Below, piece by piece: positions 40,581 through 51,070 of a stretch of DNA of 64,000 bases. The notes under the pieces are model-generated. The model did no database searches. It was not told the DNA's origin and was given only the letters and a program-made list of their open reading frames with translations. How positions within the stretch are numbered: the stretch's first letter is position 1; each line of letters begins with the position of its first letter. A program made the translations under genes and the position numbers. Source of the DNA: AC-32 sp963717725 (GTDB lineage Bacteria > Actinomycetota > Thermoleophilia > Gaiellales > Gaiellaceae); contig CAVQWS010000015.1 in NCBI GenBank assembly GCA_963717725.1, forward strand, positions 1-64,000, given 5' to 3'.

Positions 40581-43500
40581 CTACGACCCCTCGAGTCGCG
40601 CGCGGACTCGCTGGGCGGCGACCTTGTGGCCCTTCGCCTCGGCGATCGCGAGCGCGTCTGCCAGCGCCCCATGTTCCTCGTCATCCCGGCCGGCGAGCCG
40701 CGCGATCTCCGCACGCGCAAGCGCGACGTCGAGGTGGGCGCCCGAAAAATCGGTTGACTCGATCATTCGGGCGGCCTCCTGGATCAGCTCGGCAGCGCTC
40801 GCGTAGTCACCTCGCTGCGCCGCCACCCAGCCGCGCACGAGGCGGTCACGGGAATGTGGGTCGACGTCGTCCGGGACCGCGATCTCGACGGCCTTCGCGG
40901 TCAGGCTCAGCGCCTCGTCCGGACGTCCCAGCTCGAGCGCGGCGAGCGCCTGCATGCTGAGGACGGTCGCCAGATACCCGGTCTCGGAGCTCGATGCAAG
41001 CACTTCCGCGCCCTCCGCGAGTGCGCGATAGGCGTGGTCGGGAGTGCCGGCCCCGTGCTCCATGTCGGCCTCTATCGCCGAGAGGCCCGCCCAGGAGATC
41101 CGATCCCCGAGCTCGCGCAAGAGTGTCCTGCCCGCGTAGACCTCGGCCCGACCCTCCTCCAGCCGGCCCTCCGCCGCGATGGCAACTCCACCCACGATCC
41201 GCGCGTAGCTCTCGAGCCGCTTGGACGACGAGGCCCTGAGTGCGTCGTCGGCAAGCTCGCGCACTTCCGCGGCCGGGGTCGGCCCCCACCAGGCACCCAG
41301 CAACATCCACCCGCGCACATCGTTGACGAAGCGGTTGTCGGCCCGCCCCCCACGCTCGACCGCGCGCCGCCAGTGCGTCTGGGCCTCGCCGTTGCTGCCG
41401 AGCCAGCCGACCAGCGCGCCGATCACGCGCAGCGCCCAGACGGCTCCGTCGTCGTCGCCGATGCGGTCGAGTTCGGCGAGCGCGGCCTGCGCCTCGGCGA
41501 GACCCTCCGCCATCTCCCATTCCGGAGCGACCAAGAGCTCGAAGTCGATCTTGGCGATCCTGGAGCGCGCGAGCACGCGTTCGTCGCCTAGCTCACGCGC
41601 GGCCGAGACGGCCTCGTCCAGTAGCACGACTGCACGGTCGAGATCGCCCTGCTCGGAGACCGCCCGGGCCAGTTCGAGCTGCGCGGCGGGCCCTCTCGGA
41701 TCGTTCGGCGGCAACAGCGCCAGCGCGCGGGAGAGCAAGCGGATCACGGCTGGCGCGTCACCGCGCTCGAGCGCATGGTCGCCCCCCGCCAGGAGGCGCG
41801 TGGCCGCCTGCTCGGCGAGCGCCGGTGGCCCGGTCGTCGAGCGGACCGAGCTCCGCGCGGTAACGGTAGGCCTGCTCGAAGTGGTAGCCGAGAATCTCGT
41901 CGAGCTCGACCAGCGCCTTGCCGTTGACGGCGAGCCAGTCGGCGAATCGTTCGTGCAACTCGGCGCGGGTCGCTTTCGGCAACGCCTCGTAGGCGGTGTC
42001 GCGGATGAGCAGGTGGCGAAAGCGGTAGGCGTCGTCCTCCGGCAACAGCGGCTGCTCGGGTCGAACCAGGTCCTTCCGCACCAGCGCCACGAGCTCACCG
42101 TCGACAGAGCCGCCATCCGCGAGAGCCGCGACCGCGGTGCGGTGGAAGACCTGGCCCTCGACCGCGCCCCGCTCCAGCACGTCGCGCTCCGCTAGCGCCG
42201 AGCTGGTCGAGCCGCGCGGCGAGCAGTGCCTGGATCGTCGGCGGCACCGCGACTTCCTCGCCGCTCTCGGCCGCCATCGCGACCATCTCCTCGACGAACA
42301 GCGGGTTGCCGCCGGCGGCCTCCAGGATCCGGTTGCGGAGGCCATGCTCGACGCCGCCCGCCAGCAGGTCCACGAGCTCGGCTGTCTCGTCCGGGGCGAG
42401 CGGCTCGAGCAACGCGGTGGTCGCATTCAGCTTGCCGCCGCCCCAGGCGGGTCGCACGTCGAACAACTCGGGCCGTGCCATGCACAGCAGCAGGATCGGA
42501 GCGTCCCGGCTGAGATCGGCAACGTGCTCGACGAGGTCGAGGAACGTCGGCTCGCCCCAGTGCAGGTCGTCGAAGACGACCACGACCGGCCTCTCGGCGG
42601 CGCGAGCCTCGAGCAGCTTGCGGAAGGCCCAGGCGATCTCCTCCGGCGAGCCCGAGGCTGTGTCGTCACCGAGGATCGACGCAAGCGGACCCGTCGTCGC
42701 GCCGGCCGGCGACGAGCTGCTTGACGACCTCCGTCACGGGCCAGTAGCTGATGCCTTCGCCGTAGGAGAGGCAGCGGCCGCTGACGACGGTCGCGTCCAC
42801 GCCGGCGAGGAACTCCTGCGCCAGCCGCGACTTGCCCACGCCCGCGGCGCCGAGGATCGTGAAGAGGTGACACGAGCGGTCGCTCACGACGTTGGCGAAC
42901 GCGCCCTCGAGCAGCTCGCGCTGCTGCTCGCGGCCGATCATGGGCGCTTCGTGGCGGCGGCCGGGCGCCTCGGCCTGGACGGAGACGAGGCGGTAGGCGG
43001 CGAGGGGATCGGCCTTGCCCTTCGCCTCGACGGGGGCCGTGGGCTCGGCCTCGACTCCGTCGCGGACGAGTCTGTAGGTCTCCTCGCCGAGCAGCACTTC
43101 CCCGGGCTGCGCCGCCTGCTCCAGCCGCGCGGCGACGTTGACGGCGTCTCCGGTCGCAAGGCGCTCCTCCGTGCCCGTGACGACCTCGCCGGTGTTGACG
43201 CCCATGCGCAGCTCGAGCCGCGTGCCGTAGCCGGACTCCAACTCGTCGTTCAGCTCGTCCAGGCCGCCGCGCAGCTCGTCGGCGGCGCGCACCGCGCGCA
43301 GGGCGTCGTCCTCGTGCACCGTCGGCACGCCGAAGACGGCCATCACCGCGTCGCCGATGAACTTCTCCACCGTCCCGCCGTGCCGCTCGACGATCGTCTT
43401 CGCCGTCTCGAAGTAGCGTGCCATCACCCGCCGCAGGCTCTCCGGATCGATCCGCTCGCCGAGCGCTGTCGAGCCGGAGACGTCGCAGAAGAGCACCGTC

Positions 43501-43610
43501 ACGACCTTGCGCACCTCGCGCGCCGGGGTCGTCTCGGCCAGCGCCGCGCCGCAGGAGTCGCAGAAGCGTGCGCCGTCCCGGTTCTCAGCCCCACAGCTCG
43601 CACAGATCAT
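40581..43610 (-). pseudogene. Zinc-ribbon / adenylate cyclase / AAA ATPase / TPR regulator, three frameshifts
   Basis: Taken together, the minus-strand frames give a paralogue of the 4577-7612 gene with every domain in place and nearly the same total length (3030 bases). The first frame (43610 to about 42695) has the zinc ribbon (CASCGAENRDGARFCDSCG), the cyclase domain with VTVLFCDVSGST and EKFIGDAVMAVFG, and Walker A GAAGVGKSRL. It shifts near 42695, 42200 and 41825, each time as if one base had been inserted. The second frame carries VVFDDLHWGEP, the third the winged-helix-like region, and the last the TPR half. As sequenced only the cyclase half could be made. Confidence 0.8.
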
Positions 43611-43640
43611 GCGCCGAGTCTAAGTCGGCCGTAACGGATC

Positions 43641-44110
43641 GTGACGTACCCGGTAGCCGGTCCCGATGGCCCGCGCAATCCGCCGAACACGAAGGAGTTC
43701 AAAGCCGAGCTGAACGGGTTCAACGAGACCCCGTCGTCGATCTCGTCGACCGGCTGGGGTGAGTTCAGGGCGAAGCTCGTCGACGACACCACCCGAGTAG
43801 GCTCCACGTCGAGGCGGCACTCGCTTTCGCGCACGTTCACTTCGGCGCGCCTGGAGGCGGCAACTCGTTCTTCTGTGCGGCGGCAGCACGAAGCCGACGC
43901 GTCCCGAACGTCGGCCATGTGGAGGGCGACGTCACTCCGGCCGACGTGGTCGGGCCGAACGGCCAGGGCATCGAGCCCGGCTCGTTCGCGGAGATCCTGC
44001 GCGCGATGCGCGCCGGGCACTCCTACGCGAACATCCACACGACGCGTTGGCCAGGAGGCGAGATCCGCGGCCAGATCAACGACGATGACCAGAAGGAGTT
44101 CGACGGCTAG
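43641..44110 (+). pseudogene. CHRD domain protein fragment, frameshifted
   Basis: The N-terminal part FKAELNGFNETPSSISSTGWGEFRAKLVDD is the start of a CHRD domain. It is followed in another frame by LAFAHVHFGAPGGGNSFFC and by the C-terminal HSYANIHTTRWPGGEIRGQI of the same domain. One apparent base loss near 43800 separates the two frames. No signal peptide is found upstream, although CHRD proteins are normally secreted, and only 30 bases separate the frame from the cyclase gene start, so the 5' end may also be gone. Confidence 0.65.
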
Positions 44111-44118
44111 ACCAGTTG

Positions 44119-44152
44119 CGAGCCGGGGGCGTCTGCGGCCGTCCCCGGCTCG
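44119..44152. terminator. Bidirectional terminator hairpin
   Basis: A 10-bp stem (CGAGCCGGGG...CCCCGGCTCG) with a 14-base loop lies between the convergent CHRD fragment and the ABC ATPase gene. Confidence 0.6.
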
Positions 44153-44154
44153 TG

Positions 44155-45276
<1,122 letters not shown>

Positions 45277-45277
45277 C

Positions 45278-46603
45278 TCAGCTCCCTTCCGAGTGCCGCG
45301 CGATCAGGTCGCGGTACCAGAGCGCGCTTCGCTTCGGTGTGCGTTTCAGGTTGTCGAAGTTGACGGCCACGATCCCGAAGCGCCGGTCGTAGCCATGCTC
45401 CCATTCGAAGTTGTCGAGCAGCGACCAGACGTAGTACCCACGCACGTCGACGCCGCCCTCGACCGCGCGCTCAACGGCCTCGACGTGGCCGCGCAGGAAC
45501 GCGACGCGCTGCGGGTCCTCGATCACCGCCTGCCCGTCCAGCGGCGGGTCGTCGTACGAGGCGCCGTTCTCGGTGATCACCAGCGGCACCTCGCCGTAGT
45601 CGCGCTTCAGCCGCAGCAGGAGCGCGGTCAGCGACGAGGGCTCGACCGTCCAGCCCATCGCCGTCCGCGGGCCGTCCCACGGCACCTGCTCGAGCGCGAG
45701 CGGCCCGTCGGCACTGCTCGGACGGACTGCGGCGGGCTGGTAGAAGTTGACGCCGAGGAAGTCGATCGGCGCCGCGATCTCCTCGAGGTCGCCGGGCCGC
45801 ACGAACTCGAGCGGCCCGATCCGTTCCTCGTAGAGCTCGACGAGGTCCGCCGGGTAGCCGCCGCGCAGGACCGGGTCGAGGAACCAGCGGTTGCGGTGGC
45901 CGTCGAGCCGGCGCACCGCCTCGGGCTCGCCGGTCACGTGCGTCAGGTCGAGCGTGATCCCGATCTCACCGCGGCCCCCACCGGCGCGGTAGGCGTGCAC
46001 CGCGCGCCCGTGCGAGAGCAGCGTGTGGTGCGCGGCGGCGAGCGCTTGTGACCAGTCGGCGACGCCTGGCGCCTTGACGCCGTAGCCGTAGCCGAGGAAC
46101 GACGTCACCCAGGGCTCGTTGTGCGTGATCCAGGTGTCGACCAGGTCGCCGAGACCGTCGAAGACCAGGCCGGCATAGTCGGCGAAGCGGTCGACGATCT
46201 CGCGCGAGGCCCAACCGCCCTCGTCCTGAAGGCGCTGCGGCAGATCCCAGTGGTAGAGCGTCGCGAGGGGCGTGATCCCGCGCTCGAGCATCCCTTCGAC
46301 CAGGCGGCGGTAGAAATCCATGCCCTTGCCGTTCACTGCGCCGCGCCCGTCGGGCTGGATACGCGGCCAGGCGATCGAGAAGCGGTAGGCGCCGACGCCG
46401 AGCGAGGCCATCAGGTCGAGGTCTTCGGGCCAGCGGTGGTAGTGATCGCAGGCGCGGTCGCCGGTGTCGCCGTTCGCGACCTTTCCGGGCGTGCGGCAGA
46501 AGCGGTCCCAGATTGACTCGCCGCGGCCGTCCGCATCCGCTGCGCCCTCGATCTGGTACGCGGCGGTGGCGGCCCCCCAGACGAAATCGCGCGGGAAGGT
46601 CAT
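45278..46603 (-). CDS. GH1 beta-glucosidase
   Basis: The 441-residue enzyme begins FPRDFVWGAATAAYQIEGA, the GH1 N-terminal signature. The acid/base glutamate lies in WITHNEPWVTS near residue 164 and the nucleophile in LVITENGASYDDP near residue 345; YYVWSLLDNFEWEHGY follows. No signal peptide is present, so it cleaves imported beta-glucosides such as cellobiose in the cytoplasm. Its ATG overlaps the stop of the permease gene (ATGA), placing it in the import operon as bglC is in Streptomyces. Confidence 0.95.
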   Translation of the reverse strand: MTFPRDFVWGAATAAYQIEGAADADGRGESIWDRFCRTPGKVANGDTGDRACDHYHRWPEDLDLMASLGVGAYRFSIAWPRIQPDGRGAVNGKGMDFYRRLVEGMLERGITPLATLYHWDLPQRLQDEGGWASREIVDRFADYAGLVFDGLGDLVDTWITHNEPWVTSFLGYGYGVKAPGVADWSQALAAAHHTLLSHGRAVHAYRAGGGRGEIGITLDLTHVTGEPEAVRRLDGHRNRWFLDPVLRGGYPADLVELYEERIGPLEFVRPGDLEEIAAPIDFLGVNFYQPAAVRPSSADGPLALEQVPWDGPRTAMGWTVEPSSLTALLLRLKRDYGEVPLVITENGASYDDPPLDGQAVIEDPQRVAFLRGHVEAVERAVEGGVDVRGYYVWSLLDNFEWEHGYDRRFGIVAVNFDNLKRTPKRSALWYRDLIARHSEGS

Positions 46604-47487
46604 CCCTTGACCGCCCCGCGCATGATCCCGCTGATGATGTGGCGGCCGAGGACGAGGAAGACGACCAGCAGCGGGAGGATCGAGACGAAGGTTCCGGTCA
46701 GGACGAGGGCGTAGTCCTCCACGTAGCCGCTCGACAGCGTCGAGACTGCGACCTGCACGGTCGGGTTGCGCGGCCCGAGAACGACCAGCGGCCAGAAGAA
46801 GTCGTTCCAGGTCGTCATGAAGGTCAGCAGGCCGAGCACGGCGGCGACGGGCCGGACCGCCGGCAGGATCACGTGCCAGAAGACGCCGAACGTGTAGCAC
46901 CCGTCGACGCGCGCGGCGTCGATCAGCTCATCCGGAACCGAGCCGACGATGTACTGCCGCATCAGGAAGACGCCGAACGCGGTGGCGAGGTTCGGCGCGA
47001 TCACGGCCTGCAGGTGGTTCGCCCAGCCGAGGTGGATCATCTCGATGTAGAGCGGAATCACGCCGAGCTGGACCGGGACGAGCATCGTCGCGATCACCGC
47101 CACGAACAGGAGCTTCCGGCCCCGGAACCGAAGCTTTGCGAACGCGAACCCGGCGAGGGCGCTGAAGAACACGACCGCCACCGTGACCGTGGAGGCGACG
47201 ATCGTGGAGTTGATCAGCGCCCTCCAGAAGTCGACGTTCACCTCGCCCGAGTTGAAGAGCCGGCCGAGGTTGTGGAAGAGCTCGTGCCCGGGTGTGAGCA
47301 CCGGTGGGTACGCCGAGACGGCCGAGTTGTCATGCGACGCGACGACGAGCGACCAGTAGAGCGGGAACGCCGAGACGATCGCGACGATGATCAGGAAGAT
47401 GTAGGTGAACGGGCCGGGAGCGCCGAGCCGCCGCGACAACGGCCGCCGCCGGGGCCGGGTGCGCTCGGCGTGAGCGACGGTGGCCAT
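46600..47487 (-). CDS. Carbohydrate ABC transporter permease, MalG/CebG type
   Basis: This 295-residue permease has six predicted helices and the EAA motif DELIDAARVDGCYTFGVFWHVILP that contacts the ATPase. An N-terminal helix (TYIFLIIVAIVSAFPLYWS) follows a basic tail. It pairs with the permease encoded directly upstream, whose stop overlaps its start. It belongs to the sugar importer at this locus. Confidence 0.93.
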   Translation of the reverse strand: MATVAHAERTRPRRRPLSRRLGAPGPFTYIFLIIVAIVSAFPLYWSLVVASHDNSAVSAYPPVLTPGHELFHNLGRLFNSGEVNVDFWRALINSTIVASTVTVAVVFFSALAGFAFAKLRFRGRKLLFVAVIATMLVPVQLGVIPLYIEMIHLGWANHLQAVIAPNLATAFGVFLMRQYIVGSVPDELIDAARVDGCYTFGVFWHVILPAVRPVAAVLGLLTFMTTWNDFFWPLVVLGPRNPTVQVAVSTLSSGYVEDYALVLTGTFVSILPLLVVFLVLGRHIISGIMRGAVKG

Positions 47488-48452
47488 CAGTGCTCGACCG
47501 ACCTGATCCGGCGCACGATCAGGAGGTTGACGAGAGCGATCACGCCGATCAGCAAGAAGAGGGCCCAGCCGATCGCCGCCGCATAGCCGAAGTCGAACTG
47601 CGTCCCGGCGAAGGCCTTCTCGTAGAGGTACATGACCACCGTCTGGTACTGGCGCGCCGAGCCTCCGGTGGCGCCCTGCTTGAGCGGCTCGAACAGGTAC
47701 GGCTCGGTGAAGAGCTGCAACCCGCCGATCGTGGAGACGATGACGGTGAAGATGATCGTCGGGCGCAGCATCGGCACCGTCACGTGCCGGAACTGCTTCC
47801 AGGACTTCGCGCCGTCGATCGCCGCGGCCTCGTAGAGCTCTTCGGGGATGCCCTGCATCGCGGCGAGGTAGATCAGGGCGTTGTAGCCGGCCCAGCGCCA
47901 GGTGACCATCACCGAGAGCGCGATCCAGGACGAGAGCCGCCCCGACTCCCAGTCGATGTGGGAGACGCCGAACGCGCCGAGGCCGTAGTTGACGAGGCCG
48001 TACTGCCGCGAGAAGAGCTGCGTGAAGATCAGCGCGACCGCAACTAGCGAGGTCACCTGCGGCAGCAGGACGGCCATGCGGAAGAAAGTGCGCGCCCGCA
48101 GCTTGGTGTTCAGCAGGTGCGCCAGCCAGAGCGCGATCAGGAGCTGGGGAACGGTCGCGATCAGCCAGATGCCGAGCGTGTTCTCGACCGCGTTCCAGAA
48201 GTACGAGTCGTGGATCAGGTTCGTGAAGTTGAGGAGGCCGACGAAGTGCGTGTCGGGATTCAGCAGCGTGCGATCGGTGAGCGCGACCCAGGCCGTGTAG
48301 CCGAGCGGGAAGAGCCCGAAGATGCCGAAGAGGACGAAGAAGGGCGAGATGTAGAGGTATGGCGAGGCGGTCGAGTCGACCCGCTGCAGCCGGCTGCGCA
48401 ACCTTCGCCGCGGCCTGACGACAGAGGGCTCCACCGCTGTATGTTCGCTCAC
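47487..48452 (-). CDS. Carbohydrate ABC transporter permease, MalF/CebF type
   Basis: The 321-residue protein has six core helices and an EAA motif (PEELYEAAAIDGAKSWKQFRHV) in the fourth cytoplasmic loop. The N-terminus is basic and is followed by YLYISPFFVLFGIFGLFPLG. It lies between the solute-binding protein and the second permease. A large hairpin in front of its start separates it from the binding-protein gene. Confidence 0.93.
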   Translation of the reverse strand: MSEHTAVEPSVVRPRRRLRSRLQRVDSTASPYLYISPFFVLFGIFGLFPLGYTAWVALTDRTLLNPDTHFVGLLNFTNLIHDSYFWNAVENTLGIWLIATVPQLLIALWLAHLLNTKLRARTFFRMAVLLPQVTSLVAVALIFTQLFSRQYGLVNYGLGAFGVSHIDWESGRLSSWIALSVMVTWRWAGYNALIYLAAMQGIPEELYEAAAIDGAKSWKQFRHVTVPMLRPTIIFTVIVSTIGGLQLFTEPYLFEPLKQGATGGSARQYQTVVMYLYEKAFAGTQFDFGYAAAIGWALFLLIGVIALVNLLIVRRIRSVEH

Positions 48453-48482
48453 TCCGTCACCTCCCTTCAGGGCCGGTAAGGG

Positions 48483-48520
48483 AGCCCGGCTCGAGAGGAG
48501 GGCGCATCTCGAGCCGGGCT
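48483..48520 (-). terminator. Hairpin between the solute-binding protein and permease genes
   Basis: A perfect 14-bp stem (AGCCCGGCTCGAGA) with a 10-base loop lies 25 bases after the binding-protein stop. In ABC import operons such hairpins commonly stabilise the binding-protein mRNA while letting a fraction of polymerases pass, giving excess binding protein. Confidence 0.65.
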
Positions 48521-48545
48521 TGGCCTCACCGTCGGGGCAAACTGC

Positions 48546-49835
48546 CTACGCGACTGCCTTGACGTCCTTGAGGAACTGCTTCCAGGACTTATCCGGGCTC
48601 TGCTTGTGCTGCTCGACACGCTGGATCGCGTTCGAGACAGCGGTCTGGATGTCGCCCTGATGCGGGCCGGTGGTCTGCGGCTTCAGCTTCTTCGCCGAGT
48701 CCGTGAAGATCTTTCCGACCGGAGCGTTGTTGAAGAACGGGTTCTTGAAGCTCGTGATCGCCTTGCTCTTGTAGAGCGCAGGCTGGCTCGGCAGATTGCC
48801 GGTCTGCTTGAAGATGTAGGCCTCGGACGCGGGCGAGGTGAGGAACTTCGCCAGGTCGTAGGCCTCCTTCTGGTGGGAACCCTGCTTCGGGACGGTCAGG
48901 AACGAACCGCCCCAGTTGCCGCCGCCGGCGGGCACGGACGCGATGTCCCACTTGCCCTTCGACTTGGGCGCCTGGCCCTGGATGTAACCCATCATCCAGG
49001 CCGGGCAGGTGACGGTCGCGAAGGTGCCCTTCTTGTAGCCGGTGTTCCAGTCGTTCGAGAACGCGGCCAGGCCGGCGCTCTCATGTGCCTGGATGGCACT
49101 CATCGTCTGCTTCCAGGCGGTCTTCACCTTCGGGTTGCTGCCGACGACGACCTTGCCGTGCGAGTCGTAGTACGCCGGGTTCAGCTGCCCGATGATCGCG
49201 TTGAAGACGTTGCTGCCGGAGTCGATGAAGGAAATGCCCTTCGGCGCGTGCTGCTGGAAGCGCTTGCCGACGGCGACGAACTTCTGCCAGGTCGGCCAGA
49301 GCGCCGAGACAGCCTTCCGGTCGGTCGGCAGGCCGGCCTTCTTGAACAGGTCGCGCCGGTAGCAGATCGCGAGGCTGCCGACGTCCGTGCCGAGGCCGAT
49401 CTGGGCGCCGTTGGGCGCGATCGACTGCCGCCACTTCCAGTCCAACCACTGCTTCTGCAGGCTCTTGGCGCCCATCTTGTTCAGGTTCATGAACAGGTTC
49501 GGCTGTGATTTGAACTGCGAGATGAAGCCGACCTCGACCGACTCGATGTCGTCGGCGCCGGAGCCGACCGCCAGATGCTTGGCGAGGTTCGAGTGGTGGT
49601 CGGGGTAGCTCTCGATGTCTTCCTTGATGTCGATGTTCGGGTGCGCCTTCTCGTACTTGACGTAGAGGTCGTGGTAGCCGAAGTCTCCGAACAGCCCGAC
49701 ACGGAGCGTGACCGTGTCGCTGCGGCTGCCCGAGGCCGTGCTCGCGGCCAGCGCTGCAGCTGCCAGCCCGAGGACTACGAGGACCGCTGCGAGCGTGGTC
49801 GCGCGGCGCCGCGGGGTTTTCAGGTGCCTACTCAT
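48546..49835 (-). CDS. Extracellular solute-binding protein for an oligosaccharide importer
   Basis: The 429-residue family 1 binding protein has a long basic N-terminus and a Sec signal (TTLAAVLVVLGLAAAALAAS). No lipobox cysteine follows, unlike most Gram-positive binding proteins, so its anchoring is unclear. The mature part shows the family pattern TVTLRVGLFGDFG, WKWRQSIAPNGAQIGLGTDVG, and VTCPAWMMGYIQGQAPKSKG. The ligand is probably cellobiose or another beta-glucoside, judged from the co-transcribed GH1 enzyme. A hairpin at 49896 separates it from the lacI-type gene upstream. Confidence 0.9.
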   Translation of the reverse strand: MSRHLKTPRRRATTLAAVLVVLGLAAAALAASTASGSRSDTVTLRVGLFGDFGYHDLYVKYEKAHPNIDIKEDIESYPDHHSNLAKHLAVGSGADDIESVEVGFISQFKSQPNLFMNLNKMGAKSLQKQWLDWKWRQSIAPNGAQIGLGTDVGSLAICYRRDLFKKAGLPTDRKAVSALWPTWQKFVAVGKRFQQHAPKGISFIDSGSNVFNAIIGQLNPAYYDSHGKVVVGSNPKVKTAWKQTMSAIQAHESAGLAAFSNDWNTGYKKGTFATVTCPAWMMGYIQGQAPKSKGKWDIASVPAGGGNWGGSFLTVPKQGSHQKEAYDLAKFLTSPASEAYIFKQTGNLPSQPALYKSKAITSFKNPFFNNAPVGKIFTDSAKKLKPQTTGPHQGDIQTAVSNAIQRVEQHKQSPDKSWKQFLKDVKAVA

Positions 49836-49895
49836 CTGTGCTTCTGCCTCCCTTGAGAGCGTTGAACGCGTTGATGACTCGACTGCCCCGCGGCA

Positions 49896-49916
49896 GGCGG
49901 CTCCGTCAGAGCCGCC
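49896..49916 (-). terminator. Small hairpin between the LacI-type gene and the binding-protein gene
   Basis: An 8-bp stem (GGCGGCTC, loop CGTCA) follows the regulator stop by ten bases. It may be a terminator or attenuator, in which case the binding-protein gene may also have its own promoter in the 90-base gap. Confidence 0.4.
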
Positions 49917-49926
49917 GCCAAACCAG

Positions 49927-50994
49927 CTAGCGCACCTCCTTGGTCCTGAGCGTCAGTGCCCCCGGCGCTCCGTTTGCTCCAGATGAGGCCCGCACCACGA
50001 GCCGCGTCGGCACCAGTTCTCGTGCCGGCGGCGACTCGGGGTCGTCGATCATGCGGGCAAGTCCGTTCGCGGCCGCCTCGCCGAGCGCGTGCATGTCCTG
50101 CCGCACGGTCGTCAGCTGCGGCTGGATCAGCGAGGCGAGCCCGATGTCGTCGAAGCCGACGATGGCCACGTCTTCGGGCACGCGCACGCCCAGATCGCTC
50201 GCGGCGCGGATCGCGCCGGCGGCCATCAGGTCGCTGGCGGCGAAGATCGCGGTCGGCGGCTCGTCGAGCTCGAGCAGCCGCTGCGTGCCGCGGTAGCCGC
50301 TCTCGTCGTAGAAGTCCCCTTCGACCACGTACTCCTCGCCCGGCTCGAGCCCGAGCGCCGAGAGCTCGTCGCGGTAGCCGTCCAGGCGGTCCGCGCCGGG
50401 GCGCGTGGCGAGCGTTCCCGTGATCGTCGCGATGCGTTCGTGGCCGATGTCGTGAAGGTGACGCACGGCCAGCGCAGCGCCCTCGCGGTTCTCCGACATG
50501 ACGAAGCCGGTCCGTGGCCCGCCGAGATCGGCGTCGACCGCCATGCATGGAAGCTCGGACGAGGCAAGCTTCTCGATCTCCGGATCGCGCCCGTCGAAGC
50601 CCATCACGACCGCGCCGTCGACACCGTGGTGCCCGGCGCGGCGCAGATACGAGTGGGCGCCGCCGAAGCCGTTGCCGGGCTCGTCGCTTGCGAACATCAG
50701 CAGGTCGTACCCGAGCCGGCCCGCGCCGTGCTTGAAGCCCACGAGCACTTCCTGGAAGAACGGGTGCAGCAGGTCCGGATGCCCGGGCCCGGTCTCGAGA
50801 ATCACTCCGACGACGTGCGAGCGGCGGCTGACGAGCGTCCTCGCTGCCGCGCTCGGCGTGTAGTCGAGCTCGCGAGCGAGCTCGAGGATCCGGCGCCTGG
50901 TGGCCTCGCTGACCTCCGACGAACCGTTCAACGCCCGCGAGACGGTGGCCACCGAGACACCTGATTTCGCGGCCAACTGCTGAATCGTGGTCAT
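49927..50994 (-). CDS. LacI-family transcriptional regulator (CebR-like by context)
   Basis: The 355-residue repressor has the LacI helix-turn-helix IQQLAAKSGVSVATVSRALNGS at its N-terminus with the hinge helix (YTPSAAARTLVSRRSHVVGV) and a periplasmic-binding-protein-like ligand domain (FAASDLMAAGAIRAASDLGVRVPEDVAIVGFDD). It probably represses the adjacent sugar import and beta-glucosidase genes until an oligosaccharide is bound. Two AAACGTTT-centred sites lie in its own promoter, so it is likely autoregulated. Confidence 0.92.
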   Translation of the reverse strand: MTTIQQLAAKSGVSVATVSRALNGSSEVSEATRRRILELARELDYTPSAAARTLVSRRSHVVGVILETGPGHPDLLHPFFQEVLVGFKHGAGRLGYDLLMFASDEPGNGFGGAHSYLRRAGHHGVDGAVVMGFDGRDPEIEKLASSELPCMAVDADLGGPRTGFVMSENREGAALAVRHLHDIGHERIATITGTLATRPGADRLDGYRDELSALGLEPGEEYVVEGDFYDESGYRGTQRLLELDEPPTAIFAASDLMAAGAIRAASDLGVRVPEDVAIVGFDDIGLASLIQPQLTTVRQDMHALGEAAANGLARMIDDPESPPARELVPTRLVVRASSGANGAPGALTLRTKEVR

Positions 50995-50997
50995 CTT

Positions 50998-51011
50998 CGG
51001 AAACGTTTCCG
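50998..51011. promoter_or_regulatory. LacI-type operator 1
   Basis: CGGAAACGTTTCCG is a perfect 14-base palindrome with the central CG typical of LacI/GalR operators. It starts four bases upstream of the regulator start codon. Confidence 0.7.
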
Positions 51012-51031
51012 GGAATCCATGCGCGGGAACG

Positions 51032-51043
51032 TAAACGTTTCCG
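51032..51043. promoter_or_regulatory. LacI-type operator 2
   Basis: TAAACGTTTCCG repeats the AAACGTTT core of operator 1, with one arm degenerate. The centres are 32 bases apart, about three helical turns, so two dimers could bind the same DNA face. Confidence 0.6.
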
Positions 51044-51070
51044 AACGGCTTGTCAAGGCAAGTCAGTCTT

